A DNA stretch of 64,000 bases, taken from assembly GCA_025924315.1 (NCBI GenBank), contig JAICIO010000007.1, positions 1-64,000 on the forward strand. Reading direction: 5' to 3'. Under the pieces are notes generated by a model that saw only the letters and a program-made list of their open reading frames with translations, was not told where the DNA came from and searched no databases. Shown piece by piece: positions 1-7,684 of the stretch (the first letter of the stretch is position 1; the number at the start of each line of letters is the position of its first letter). The stretch comes from Phycisphaerae bacterium. Its GTDB lineage: Bacteria > Planctomycetota > Phycisphaerae > Tepidisphaerales > Tepidisphaeraceae. The position numbers and the translations under genes are program-made.

Positions 1-93
1 GGGGGGCTCTTTTTTTTATTTCCACGGGCCACACCGCCCCCCGGCTACACCAGCATCGATTTAATCTCCCATCGCGCCTAAAATTCGCCTCGC
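1..93. other. Window edge and recR leader
   Basis: A run of six G, then CTC and eight T, then about 70 bases up to the recR start. The G/T-run could be the tail of an intrinsic terminator of a gene outside the window, but only one arm is present. No gene is visible here and no strong Shine-Dalgarno site precedes recR. Confidence 0.3.
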
Positions 94-699
94 ATGACCA
101 GTTACACACAGAGTATTCAAAATCTCATCAACGAGCTTGCGAGCCTTCCCGGGATCGGCCTTCGATCCGCCGAGCGCATCGCGTTTCACCTGCTAAAAGC
201 GCGATCGGAAGACGCGATGAAACTCGCCGACGCCATTCGTGATGTGAAGACGCGGATCAAGCACTGCTCGATCTGTTACAATCTCACCGAACAGGATCCG
301 TGCAGCATCTGCACGAGTCCGACCCGCGATCAGGGTCTCGTGTGTGTGGTCGAGCAACCGAAGGATTTGCTCGCACTTGAATCCACCGGTTTATACAACG
401 GCGTGTATCACGTCTTGCTCGGCCGCATCGCGCCGCTCGAAGGCATCGAGCCCGGCGACGTCACCGTCGAGCCACTCATGGAGCGGCTCGCGAGCGGAAC
501 CATTCGCGAAGTGGTGATGGGAACCAATCCCAACCTGGAAGGCGACGGCACCGCGCTGCACATCCAGAGCCTGATCGCGACCCGGTTTCCGAATGTTCAG
601 ATCACGCGCCTCGCGCGAGGTTTGCCCGCGGGGAGCAATATCGAATACGCGAATCGGAACATCCTTGCAGACGCAATTGCCGGAAGGCAACGCATGTAG
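94..699 (+). CDS. recR: Recombination mediator RecR
   Basis: RecR acts with RecO (and RecF) to load RecA on gapped single-stranded DNA. The 201-residue product has the usual length and order: helix-hairpin-helix near residues 17-27 (LPGIGLRSAERIAF), a four-cysteine zinc finger with Cys58, Cys61, Cys70 and Cys73, and a Toprim domain from about residue 82 (VCVVEQPKDLLALE) that includes GRIAPLEG. The start gives the normal N-terminus for the family. It is the only gene of its operon visible; the dnaX and YbaB genes that often precede recR would lie outside the window. Confidence 0.97.
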   Translation: MTSYTQSIQNLINELASLPGIGLRSAERIAFHLLKARSEDAMKLADAIRDVKTRIKHCSICYNLTEQDPCSICTSPTRDQGLVCVVEQPKDLLALESTGLYNGVYHVLLGRIAPLEGIEPGDVTVEPLMERLASGTIREVVMGTNPNLEGDGTALHIQSLIATRFPNVQITRLARGLPAGSNIEYANRNILADAIAGRQRM

Positions 700-732
700 C
701 GCTGCGGCGCCGCCCGCTTAAGCGCGCAGCGC
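699..732. terminator. Hairpin between convergent genes
   Basis: Inverted arms GCGCTGCG and CGCAGCGC flank an 18-base loop between the recR stop and the end of the minus-strand gene at 742. There is no T-run on either side, so it could be a weak bidirectional terminator or simply a stable hairpin. Confidence 0.3.
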
Positions 733-741
733 CAATCGGGC

Positions 742-987
742 TCACTCGTTCGTATCAACGTCGACATCAATCGGACCACCGACGTCCGATTCGTCGCGCT
801 TCACCTTTACGCCCTCGGGATACAGCTCATCCGGATTCGTCTTCGATGCTGTGGCCTTCTCCTCTCCTTGCGTCTCTCTTCGCCCGATCTCGGCGTCTTT
901 GTCAGCAGCACCGGTTTCAAAGTTCGATGCGGGTGAAGTCGCGGCGTCGTCGGTTGTGTCGTGAATTTCGCTCTTCTGCGGATTCAT
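742..987 (-). CDS. Small acidic hypothetical protein
   Basis: An 81-residue, strongly hydrophilic protein rich in Asp, Glu, Thr and Lys, with no signal peptide or membrane segment. The start at 987 (MNPQKSEIH) was chosen over an upstream in-frame start because a GGAGG ribosome site lies five bases before it. The C-terminal half (ELYPEGVKVKRDESDVGGP) ends in an acidic tail. It lies 51 bp downstream of the sialate O-acetylesterase on the same strand and may be co-transcribed. I do not recognise the family; it is probably an intrinsically disordered protein. Confidence 0.6.
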   Translation of the reverse strand: MNPQKSEIHDTTDDAATSPASNFETGAADKDAEIGRRETQGEEKATASKTNPDELYPEGVKVKRDESDVGGPIDVDVDTNE

Positions 988-1038
988 CAGGCCTCCGTTG
1001 TTGGCTAACGAACCGAGGTGCAACTGACGTGCCACCGA

Positions 1039-3021
1039 TCAATGATCGGTGCGAAATGGGATCGCCGGCAGATTGGATTTGTTATACAAGTTGCCGTCCG
1101 GGTTGTCGGCCCAGTCGTATCGCACCGCTTCAGGCTCGCTCACGTCCGGACTGCTCACCACGACCGTCGATCCGTCGATCTTCGCGTCGCCCGCGTGCCA
1201 CTTCTTGTCCTTCCCCGCAATGGCGAAACCTTTCAGCGTGTCGCCCTTGACCTGCAGTCCGTCGCCGACGTTGTCGAAGCTGATGACGATTTTGTTTCCC
1301 TCGACCGTCATCGACCGATAGGTCGGCCCGGAATAGATGAGCGATTGGTGGTACGCGATCTTCATCGCCGCCAGTGCGAGTCTTCGCCCGACCTCCTGCT
1401 TGTTCGTCGGGTGAATGTTCTTCGCATCGCCGATGTCGACCGCGGTCGCGAGCCCGCAGTTTGGCACCTTCGCCGCGACCTCCGCCTGTGCCTCGCGCAG
1501 CGGCGCCCACGTGCTGTTCTCCTGCACCGGTTGCGTCGCCGGCGCCATCCAGTTGGCGAGCTGAACGATCAGGAACGGGAAATCGCCTTCACTCCACACC
1601 TTGCGCCAGCCGGCGATCATCGACGAGAGCAGGTGCTCGTATTCGCTCGCGTGATCCGCATTGGATTCGCCTTGGTACCAGATCACGCCCTTGATCCCGA
1701 TCGGAATGATCGGATGCACCATGCCGTTGTAGAGATTGGACGGCGCCCATGCCCAGTTCGGATGCGGCGGCTCTTTCGGTCCCGGCAGATTCGGCTTGGG
1801 CGTCGCCTCATACTCGACCGCGTAGCGCCAATCGCCGGCGAGCGGAATCGGCTTGAGCGACGAATGCTCATCGGCCGCTCTAAGCTCGATCTCTCCCGGC
1901 GTGCCGATGAACCCACCTTCGCCGCGATGATCGAACACGCGCACCGCGATCTCATTCTTCCCCGACTTCACGAGTTTTCCCGGCACGCGATATTTTCGGT
2001 GCACAAAGATCGCTAGATCCCCACCCGTGTCGCCGACCTGCTCGTTGTTGAAGTAAGCCGAGTCCGCGTCGTCGATCTGGCCGAGCGAAAGCTCCAGATC
2101 TTTCCCCGCGTACTCATCCGGCAGCGTCACTTCCTTTCGGAACCACACCGCCCCGTCGATGTTCAGCTTGAGCGACTTCTCCCACACGCTCGGCACGGGC
2201 ATCGTCTTCCAACTCGAATCATCGAAGTCCGCCTTCGCCCAACCTTCATCGTACTTTTTGTTGCCCGGGTCTTTCGTCTCGGTCTTCTCTTTCCAGTCGT
2301 GCAGCGCCACATCGAACTTCTTCCGCGCATCCGGATACGCCGCCATCGCTTTGCGGTGCTTCTCCATGATCGCAGCAAACGCGGGATCGCTCGTCAGTGT
2401 CTGCCGATCCGTCCACGACTCCGCCGGCGTGCCGCCCCAGTTCGTTTCAATGAGCCCGATCGGAACCTTCAGCTTCTCACGCAGATCGCGACCAAAGAAA
2501 TATCCGACCGCCGAGAACGTCCCGACGGTTCGCGGCGTGCACAGCTCCCACTTGCCTCCCACATCCTTCTGCGGAAGCTCAAACGCGGCGTTCTGCACGT
2601 GAAAGAGTCGCAGCTGCGGATCATTTGCCTTCGCGACTTCCTCATCGCCGTTCATGCTCGTGCGGGTCATGAACTCCATGTTTGACTGGCCCGAGCAGAC
2701 CCAAACATCGCCGATGAGCACGTCGGTCACCTTGATCGCATTCTTCCCATTAACGTCGATCTCAATCGCGCCGACCGAATCGATCGGCTGCAGTGTCACG
2801 CGCCAGTTCCCGTGCTCATCCGCGGTCGCGGACTGCTCCTGCTCCGACGCCTTCACCGTGACCTTCTCGCCTTGATCCGCCCAACCCCAGATCTGGATCG
2901 GCAGCCCGCGCTGCAGCACCATGTGATCGCCGATAATCGCGGGAAGTTTGACGTTTGCGTATGTGATCGAGCCGAAGACCAGAACGATGAGAACAGCGAG
3001 CAGACGCGTTCGGTTGTGCAT
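1039..3021 (-). CDS. Secreted sialate O-acetylesterase
   Basis: Removes O-acetyl groups from sialic acid or related acetylated sugars. The 660-residue product starts with a signal peptide (MHNRTRLLAVLIVLVFGS) at 3021, preceded by GAGGGA; a longer in-frame start would read through a palindromic repeat and was rejected. Family marks: GQSNM at residues 111-115 with the catalytic serine, GLIETNWGGTPAESW, a glycosidase-like beta-sandwich insertion in the middle, WYQGESN, and near the C-terminus NIHPTNK with the catalytic histidine. With the sulfatase and GH2 enzyme elsewhere in the window it fits a life on decorated glycans. It is divergent from the thioredoxin gene at 3143. Confidence 0.92.
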   Translation of the reverse strand: MHNRTRLLAVLIVLVFGSITYANVKLPAIIGDHMVLQRGLPIQIWGWADQGEKVTVKASEQEQSATADEHGNWRVTLQPIDSVGAIEIDVNGKNAIKVTDVLIGDVWVCSGQSNMEFMTRTSMNGDEEVAKANDPQLRLFHVQNAAFELPQKDVGGKWELCTPRTVGTFSAVGYFFGRDLREKLKVPIGLIETNWGGTPAESWTDRQTLTSDPAFAAIMEKHRKAMAAYPDARKKFDVALHDWKEKTETKDPGNKKYDEGWAKADFDDSSWKTMPVPSVWEKSLKLNIDGAVWFRKEVTLPDEYAGKDLELSLGQIDDADSAYFNNEQVGDTGGDLAIFVHRKYRVPGKLVKSGKNEIAVRVFDHRGEGGFIGTPGEIELRAADEHSSLKPIPLAGDWRYAVEYEATPKPNLPGPKEPPHPNWAWAPSNLYNGMVHPIIPIGIKGVIWYQGESNADHASEYEHLLSSMIAGWRKVWSEGDFPFLIVQLANWMAPATQPVQENSTWAPLREAQAEVAAKVPNCGLATAVDIGDAKNIHPTNKQEVGRRLALAAMKIAYHQSLIYSGPTYRSMTVEGNKIVISFDNVGDGLQVKGDTLKGFAIAGKDKKWHAGDAKIDGSTVVVSSPDVSEPEAVRYDWADNPDGNLYNKSNLPAIPFRTDH

Positions 3022-3083
3022 AGTCCCTCGTGCGAGATGGAATATCGCCAGAAAACCTACCGCGGCTCGCGCACGCACGCAAT

Positions 3084-3117
3084 CATGTGGCACAGCCGAG
3101 GGCGGCTGTGCCACATG
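3084..3117. repeat. Palindromic AQPPSAV-type repeat
   Basis: A near-perfect palindrome with arms CATGTGGCACAGCC and GGCTGTGCCACATG around GAGGG. Read on the minus strand it encodes VAQPPSAV. A shorter copy lies in frame inside the HEAT-repeat gene at 35743-35765. Here it occupies the space where a -35 box for the thioredoxin promoter would lie. Confidence 0.85.
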
Positions 3118-3124
3118 TGTGTTG

Positions 3125-3130
3125 TATAAT
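3125..3130 (+). promoter_or_regulatory. Candidate -10 box of thioredoxin gene
   Basis: A perfect TATAAT 13 bases before the start codon at 3143, directly next to the palindromic repeat. The predicted transcript start would leave only a few untranslated bases. No good -35 box is seen; the position falls inside the repeat. Confidence 0.45.
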
Positions 3131-3142
3131 TGAATCGTCTCG

Positions 3143-3655
3143 ATGAAGAAACGCGACGTCATCAATGCCCTGGTCGTCTGCACGCTACTCGCGCTGTTCA
3201 CTGGCGTGATCCCGCTGAGCTGCGCCTATCACGTCGGTGACAGACCGCAGCTCAAGTTCACTTCGAGCGACGGCGACGCGATCGATCTCGGCGCCTTCAA
3301 AGGCAAAATCGTCGTCGTCGATTTCTGGGCGACGTGGTGCGGACCGTGCATGCAGGAAGCGCCGCACATGGTCGCGCTGAACAATGAGTACGGGCCGAAG
3401 GGATTGCAGATCATCGGCATCAATCTCGACGAAGACCAAGCCCGCATGACGACCGTCACGAAGCAAATTGGCTTCGACTGGCCGCAGTATTTCGACGGCA
3501 AAGGCTGGGGAAACCAACTGCTCAAACCCTGGGGCGTCGATAGCATTCCGCGGACGTTCATCATCGGCCCGGATGGCAAAATCGTCTGGACCGGCCACCC
3601 CGCGGAGATGGATCAGCCGCTGAAGGACGCGTTCGCCAATCTCGCGCCAGATTGA
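3143..3655 (+). CDS. TlpA-like thioredoxin-fold oxidoreductase
   Basis: A 170-residue periplasmic thiol-disulfide oxidoreductase of the TlpA/ResA type. It has an N-terminal hydrophobic export segment (residues 8-25; Cys27 might be lipidated but PLSC is a poor lipobox). The active site WCGPC is at 65-69 after VVVDFWAT. A cis-proline loop (SIPRTF) and IIGPDGKIVWTGH follow. Likely role: keeping exported cysteines or cytochrome haem sites reduced. It is followed after 49 bp by a larger paralogue that has lost the cysteines, so the two probably work together. Confidence 0.93.
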   Translation: MKKRDVINALVVCTLLALFTGVIPLSCAYHVGDRPQLKFTSSDGDAIDLGAFKGKIVVVDFWATWCGPCMQEAPHMVALNNEYGPKGLQIIGINLDEDQARMTTVTKQIGFDWPQYFDGKGWGNQLLKPWGVDSIPRTFIIGPDGKIVWTGHPAEMDQPLKDAFANLAPD

Positions 3656-3704
3656 TCTTGATCTTGTTTTGCGCGATCGGGTAGCTTCATACCAGCGGGC
3701 GGCT

Positions 3705-4976
3705 ATGAGGCGATTTATTCCATCAGTGATTCTGCTGTTGTGCATCGCGCCGATTGCGCTTGGCGCGGCGCCCGCCAAGCCGAAGACTCCTCCGAAACCT
3801 GTTCAGAAAACTCCCGCGACGAAGTCGGTTTCCGGTGTGAACTCGCCCAACAGCAAAGCGAAGCTCAACCTCGAGCTCACCGACAAGACGAAGTTCACGA
3901 TCGACGACGCCAAGGGAAAGATCGTTCTTCTCTACTTCTGGATGAGCAGCGCAGAGAGCACGAGCGAGTTCTCGAAACTGCTCGAGCTGCAGGCGAAGCA
4001 CGCGGACGGGGGGCTTCTTCTGATCGGCATTAACGGCGATCGCGATCTCGCGACGATGCAGGCGACTGTGAAGGAGAAGCACATTTCCTGGCCGCAGAGT
4101 TGGAACGGCTTCTGGCGGCAGAATCCGGTGTTCAAGGACTGGGGTGTCATGCGCTTGCCTTGGTGCGCAGTGATCGGACCGGACAGCACCGTACTGTTCA
4201 TCGGCCCCGGCACGCGCGCGAGCGAGGAAGTTGAGAAGGCCTTCGCTCAACATCCGCCGCAAGCCAGCCCCGACGATCTCGCCGCCGCGATGCAGACGAT
4301 CAAATCCGGGACGAGCAACCTGAACGACGGCGACGTCCTCGCGGCGTTCAAGGCGTATGCATCCGTCTCACCTGATCTGAAAAAAGATCCCGATGTCGCC
4401 AAGGCCGCCGCGGATCTTCACGATCGACTCGTGAACTCGACGAACAAAGCATTCCTGGTCGTGAACGAGCTGAAGGGCAGCAACGACAACGTCGCCGCCG
4501 CCGTCGCGCTCAAGGCGATGGCCAAAACCCTCGCCGGCACCGACGCCGAATCCAAGGCGAAATCACAACTCGACGAGCTGCTCGCGAAACCCGAAGTGAA
4601 AGAACAACTCGAAGGCGCCGAGCGAAAAGCCAACGCCGCCGCGGCCCTCACAGTCGCCAAAAAGCTCCGCGATGCCGGCGCCGATGAATCCGCCTACCAC
4701 AAGTTCAAGTCGATCACGCTCGACTACCCCGAAACCCCCGCCGCCACCGAGGCCGCCGAGGTCGTCAAAACCTACGACGCCGACAGCAACTTCCAATTGA
4801 AGCTAAAGGACAACGCCGCCGCCTCCAAAGCCAAACCCGCCCTCAGCATGGCCGACAGCTACGCCAAGAACGGCATGACCGCGCAAGCCAAACAGAAGTA
4901 CCAGGAAATCATCGACGAATACCCGGGCACGACGTACGCGGACAATGCAAAGAAGGCCTTGGCGAATCTGAAGTAA
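3705..4976 (+). CDS. Thioredoxin-like protein lacking CxxC, with helical tail
   Basis: A 423-residue exported protein. Signal peptide at 1-22 (MRRFIPSVILLLCIAPIALG), then a Pro/Lys-rich linker, then a thioredoxin-like domain at about 55-175. The segment FWMSSAEST (78-86) aligns with FWATWCGPC of the upstream gene, so both redox cysteines are replaced (Ala83, Thr86), while GKIVLLYFW, LLIGINGDRDLATM, the tryptophan-rich stretch and a proline before the last strand are kept. The rest is alpha-helical and ends in a TPR-like unit (QKYQEIIDEYPGTTYADNA). Start at 3705 chosen because it begins the signal peptide; an upstream TTG would add 12 residues. Probably a binding or scaffold protein, not an enzyme. 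Confidence 0.85.
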   Translation: MRRFIPSVILLLCIAPIALGAAPAKPKTPPKPVQKTPATKSVSGVNSPNSKAKLNLELTDKTKFTIDDAKGKIVLLYFWMSSAESTSEFSKLLELQAKHADGGLLLIGINGDRDLATMQATVKEKHISWPQSWNGFWRQNPVFKDWGVMRLPWCAVIGPDSTVLFIGPGTRASEEVEKAFAQHPPQASPDDLAAAMQTIKSGTSNLNDGDVLAAFKAYASVSPDLKKDPDVAKAAADLHDRLVNSTNKAFLVVNELKGSNDNVAAAVALKAMAKTLAGTDAESKAKSQLDELLAKPEVKEQLEGAERKANAAAALTVAKKLRDAGADESAYHKFKSITLDYPETPAATEAAEVVKTYDADSNFQLKLKDNAAASKAKPALSMADSYAKNGMTAQAKQKYQEIIDEYPGTTYADNAKKALANLK

Positions 4977-5129
4977 TTCTCCGCTCCCCTCGCGGAAGAG
5001 GCAGGGTGAGGGAGAAGCGTGAGGTCTAAGGCCGCGCCGATCTCGCCGAAAACGTGAGTCGTCATTCTGAGCGAAGCGAAGAATCTCGATATCGCGTGCC
5101 GCGCTCGATCCCGAGATCCTTCGCTGCGC
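4977..5129. repeat. SEGS-type inverted repeat, copy 1
   Basis: The repeat proper runs 5053-5150. Left arm CATTCTGAGCGAAGCGAAG, right arm CTTCGCTGCGCTCAGGATG, and outer flanks CGTGAGTC / GACTCACG. Two more copies are at 34144-34224 and 37375-37455. When translated in one frame this family gives HPERSEGS. The first 75 bases after the gene (4977-5052) contain nothing I can name. Confidence 0.8.
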
Positions 5130-5339
5130 TCAGGATGACATTGACTCACGCTGTGAATCCTTCTTTCCATATGCATTACCACAGCAGTCTTCAGCCAACG
5201 GGATGTACCCACTCGCGGCGGCCGGATGAGGCTCGATCTTCCGGTTCAATGGCTCGATGGGGCCGTAGCACTCGTACGACGTGGGATGCGTGAACTCCAA
5301 TCCAATGATCGCGTCAATATCTGCTTGGGTAAGGGCCAT
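5130..5339 (-). CDS. Possible small protein, perhaps a gene remnant
   Basis: A 69-residue reading frame between the thioredoxin-like gene and xylulokinase, running toward the SEGS repeat. The N-terminus (MALTQADIDAIIGLEF) looks like real protein, and GYIPLAEDCCGNAYG resembles the middle of SMI1/KNR4 (SUKH) immunity-type domains. The last residues (RESMSS) and the TGA stop are encoded by the repeat. It may be a SUKH-like gene cut by repeat insertion, or not a gene at all. No convincing ribosome site was found. Confidence 0.35.
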   Translation of the reverse strand: MALTQADIDAIIGLEFTHPTSYECYGPIEPLNRKIEPHPAAASGYIPLAEDCCGNAYGKKDSQRESMSS

Positions 5340-5413
5340 AAGATCTCATCCTGCCAGCGGACCGCGCCAATTAACATGCCGAGGATTGTGCATCCCGTTT
5401 GCGCGAGCGCACA

Positions 5414-6946
5414 CTATCCCGGCAATGCCGACATCTCGCCGAAGCGGTCTTTCAGGTCGTCGTACAGCTTATCGAACGTCCCAAAATACCGCTGATACTG
5501 CTCCGCCCGCTTCTTGTTGGGTTTGATCTGTTTGACCTGCTTGATGCTCTTCTTACACGCTTCTTCGACGCTCTTCCACACGCCCGTGCCGACGCCCGCC
5601 AGTAAGGCGACGCCATACGCGGGGCCTTCCGTTGCATTCGTCAATACGATCGGCTGGTTGTAGATGTCCGCCTGCAGCTGCTGCCAGAATTCGCTTCTCG
5701 CCCCGCCACCACTCGCGCGCACCTGCGTGATCGCGACGTTCATCTGCTGCATGACTTCGAGCGCATCCCGCATGCCGTACGTCACGCCTTCGAGCAGGCT
5801 GCGGATCATCATCGGCCGCGTCGTACGGCTGGTGAGGCCGATCCATCCGCCGCGCGCGCACGGATCCGGATGCGGGCAGCGCTCGCCGGTGAGGTATGGG
5901 AGGAAGAAGAGGCCTTCCGATCCGAGCGGCGCTTCCCGGGCAGCGGCGACGAGCAGTTCGTACGGATCGACCTTCGCCTTTTTCGCCCGGGCGACCTCAT
6001 CGCCCGCGAATTGGTTGCGGAACCACTGGAACGACCCGCCGGCGGACAGCATGCAGCCGAAGACGCACCACTTGCCTGGCACCGCATGACACATCGTGTG
6101 CACGCGGCCTTTCGGATCGCGCGTGGGCTCGTCGGCATGCGCAAAGACCACACCGCTCGTGCCTAAAGTTGCCGACACAATGCCCGAAGCGACGATTCCG
6201 TTTCCGACTGCGCCGGCCGCTTGATCTCCTCCGCCTCCGACGACCGGAATGCCCGCGACAAGACCCAGGCTGCTAGCAGCCTGGGCGTGAAGCGTTCCGG
6301 TGATCTCCGGTGATTCGTAGAGTCGCGCCAAAAGCGACTTGTCGATTTGTAGTAAATCCAACAACCGATCCGACCACTTCCGATTCACGACATCCAGCAG
6401 CAGCATTCCGCTCGCATCCGACACCTCCGTCGCATACTCGCCCGTCATGCGATAGCGGATGTAATCCTTCGGCAGCAGGATGTGCTTCGTCTTCGCGTAA
6501 ACCTTCGGCTCGTGCTGGCGGACCCAGAGGATCTTGGGGGCGGTGAATCCGGTGAGGGCGGGATTGGCGACGAGCTCGATGAGCGCTTCGCGACCCCCCG
6601 CTTTCGATTCGATCTCGCTGCACTGCTCGGCGGTTCGCTGATCGTTCCACAGCAAGGCAGGTCGCAATGGCTTCTCGCCGTCACCGAGGAACACGCTGCC
6701 GTGCATCTGCCCGGACAGGCCGATCCCGGAGATGTCGTCCGCCTTCACCTTCGCCTTCTTCAGCACCGCCTTCGTCGCGGCGCAGGTCGAATCCCACCAG
6801 TCGATCGGATTCTGCTCCGACCACCCCGGCTTGGGTGAAGAGATCGGATGCTCCGCCATCGCCGTCGCAAGCACTTTGCCCGCGTCGTCGCAAATGAGTG
6901 TCTTCGTTCCGCTGGTTCCAATGTCGATGCCGAGAAGATGGGACAT
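5414..6946 (-). CDS. xylB: Xylulokinase
   Basis: Phosphorylates D-xylulose to xylulose 5-phosphate with ATP, feeding the pentose phosphate pathway. A FGGY kinase of 510 residues. The start at 6946 gives the typical MSHLLGIDIGTSGTK ATP-binding N-terminus; GLSGQMHGSVFLG (substrate site), WNDQRTAEQC, VVGGGGDQAAGAVGNG and GGGARSEFWQQLQADI follow in the family order. A 22-bp perfect palindrome lies in frame inside the gene and encodes AQAASSLG just before GLVAGIPVVGGGGD. No xylose isomerase is visible in the window. Divergent from the membrane-protein gene at 7010. Confidence 0.94.
   Translation of the reverse strand: MSHLLGIDIGTSGTKTLICDDAGKVLATAMAEHPISSPKPGWSEQNPIDWWDSTCAATKAVLKKAKVKADDISGIGLSGQMHGSVFLGDGEKPLRPALLWNDQRTAEQCSEIESKAGGREALIELVANPALTGFTAPKILWVRQHEPKVYAKTKHILLPKDYIRYRMTGEYATEVSDASGMLLLDVVNRKWSDRLLDLLQIDKSLLARLYESPEITGTLHAQAASSLGLVAGIPVVGGGGDQAAGAVGNGIVASGIVSATLGTSGVVFAHADEPTRDPKGRVHTMCHAVPGKWCVFGCMLSAGGSFQWFRNQFAGDEVARAKKAKVDPYELLVAAAREAPLGSEGLFFLPYLTGERCPHPDPCARGGWIGLTSRTTRPMMIRSLLEGVTYGMRDALEVMQQMNVAITQVRASGGGARSEFWQQLQADIYNQPIVLTNATEGPAYGVALLAGVGTGVWKSVEEACKKSIKQVKQIKPNKKRAEQYQRYFGTFDKLYDDLKDRFGEMSALPG
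6264..6285. repeat. Perfect palindrome inside xylB
   Basis: A 22-bp perfect palindrome centred on CTAG with core GGCTGCTAGCAGCC. The same 14-base core forms the hairpin of the terminator at 51832-51861. It is in frame in the kinase gene and does not disrupt it. Confidence 0.75.
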
Positions 6947-7009
6947 GGAATAGAGTATAAAAGACGGCTGGCGAGTTGCACGCTTGCCCAGACCCGACGA
7001 AAGGACGCG

Positions 7010-7597
7010 ATGCAAAGCGAAACCGTCAAACTTCTGCGTTACCTCTCGCCAAATCTGCTCGGCATCGTGCTATTTGTCATTGTCGCGGCACTCGATGCTC
7101 AACACCGACAGAGCCGGGATCCATACCAGGGTGGATTATTTCTGTTCCTTCCTCCTCGAGCAGAATGGATTGCTTATGGCTATCCGGTCGTGGTCGAATA
7201 CCGACACGTTGAACCGACACGATTTCCCGAAGCATTGCCGCCCGAAGCGACCGTCACAATTTATTGGGGACGACTCGCACTGCTCGCATCTGTTTTGTTC
7301 GTGATGACCGCGGCCATTGGTCACAGGCTTGCAGTACCGCATGGGAATGCCGCTTTCCTGTTGGGCGTCGCTGCCGCGGGCGTCGCCACGTACGGCGCCG
7401 CGTGCTGGCGATATGCGCACAATACTGATCCGTTCTATTGGGCTGGTATGTGGGGCGAGGTCAGGGCCTGGGCTTCTTTAAACGTCGGTGTGCCGATCGT
7501 TCTTGCGACACTCGTCGTCGTCGGCGTAATGAAATCGCGTCATCGCGCCGCCCTTCATGCACCAGGGTTTGAAGTGTTACGGCCAACCCGCATATAA
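7010..7597 (+). CDS. Membrane protein of unknown function
   Basis: A 195-residue protein with four predicted membrane helices: LLGIVLFVIVAALDA, LALLASVLFVMTAAIG, AAFLLGVAAAGVATYGAAC and VGVPIVLATLVVVGVM. The start at 7010 is supported by AAGGA seven bases upstream. Between helix 1 and 2 is a polar loop of about 50 residues. It is transcribed divergently from xylB and stands alone. I do not recognise a family. Confidence 0.75.
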   Translation: MQSETVKLLRYLSPNLLGIVLFVIVAALDAQHRQSRDPYQGGLFLFLPPRAEWIAYGYPVVVEYRHVEPTRFPEALPPEATVTIYWGRLALLASVLFVMTAAIGHRLAVPHGNAAFLLGVAAAGVATYGAACWRYAHNTDPFYWAGMWGEVRAWASLNVGVPIVLATLVVVGVMKSRHRAALHAPGFEVLRPTRI

Positions 7598-7602
7598 AGC
7601 TC

Positions 7603-7619
7603 GCGCGACATCGTCGCGC
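7603..7619. terminator. Hairpin between convergent genes
   Basis: Arms GCGCGAC and GTCGCGC around ATC, six bases after the stop of the membrane-protein gene. There is no T-run, so it is only a possible terminator. Confidence 0.3.
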
Positions 7620-7684
7620 ACTAGGGCACGGCCAGGTCGCGGCCACTCATCCGTGCCAGGTTGATGCTGCGCAAGTTGAGGATG

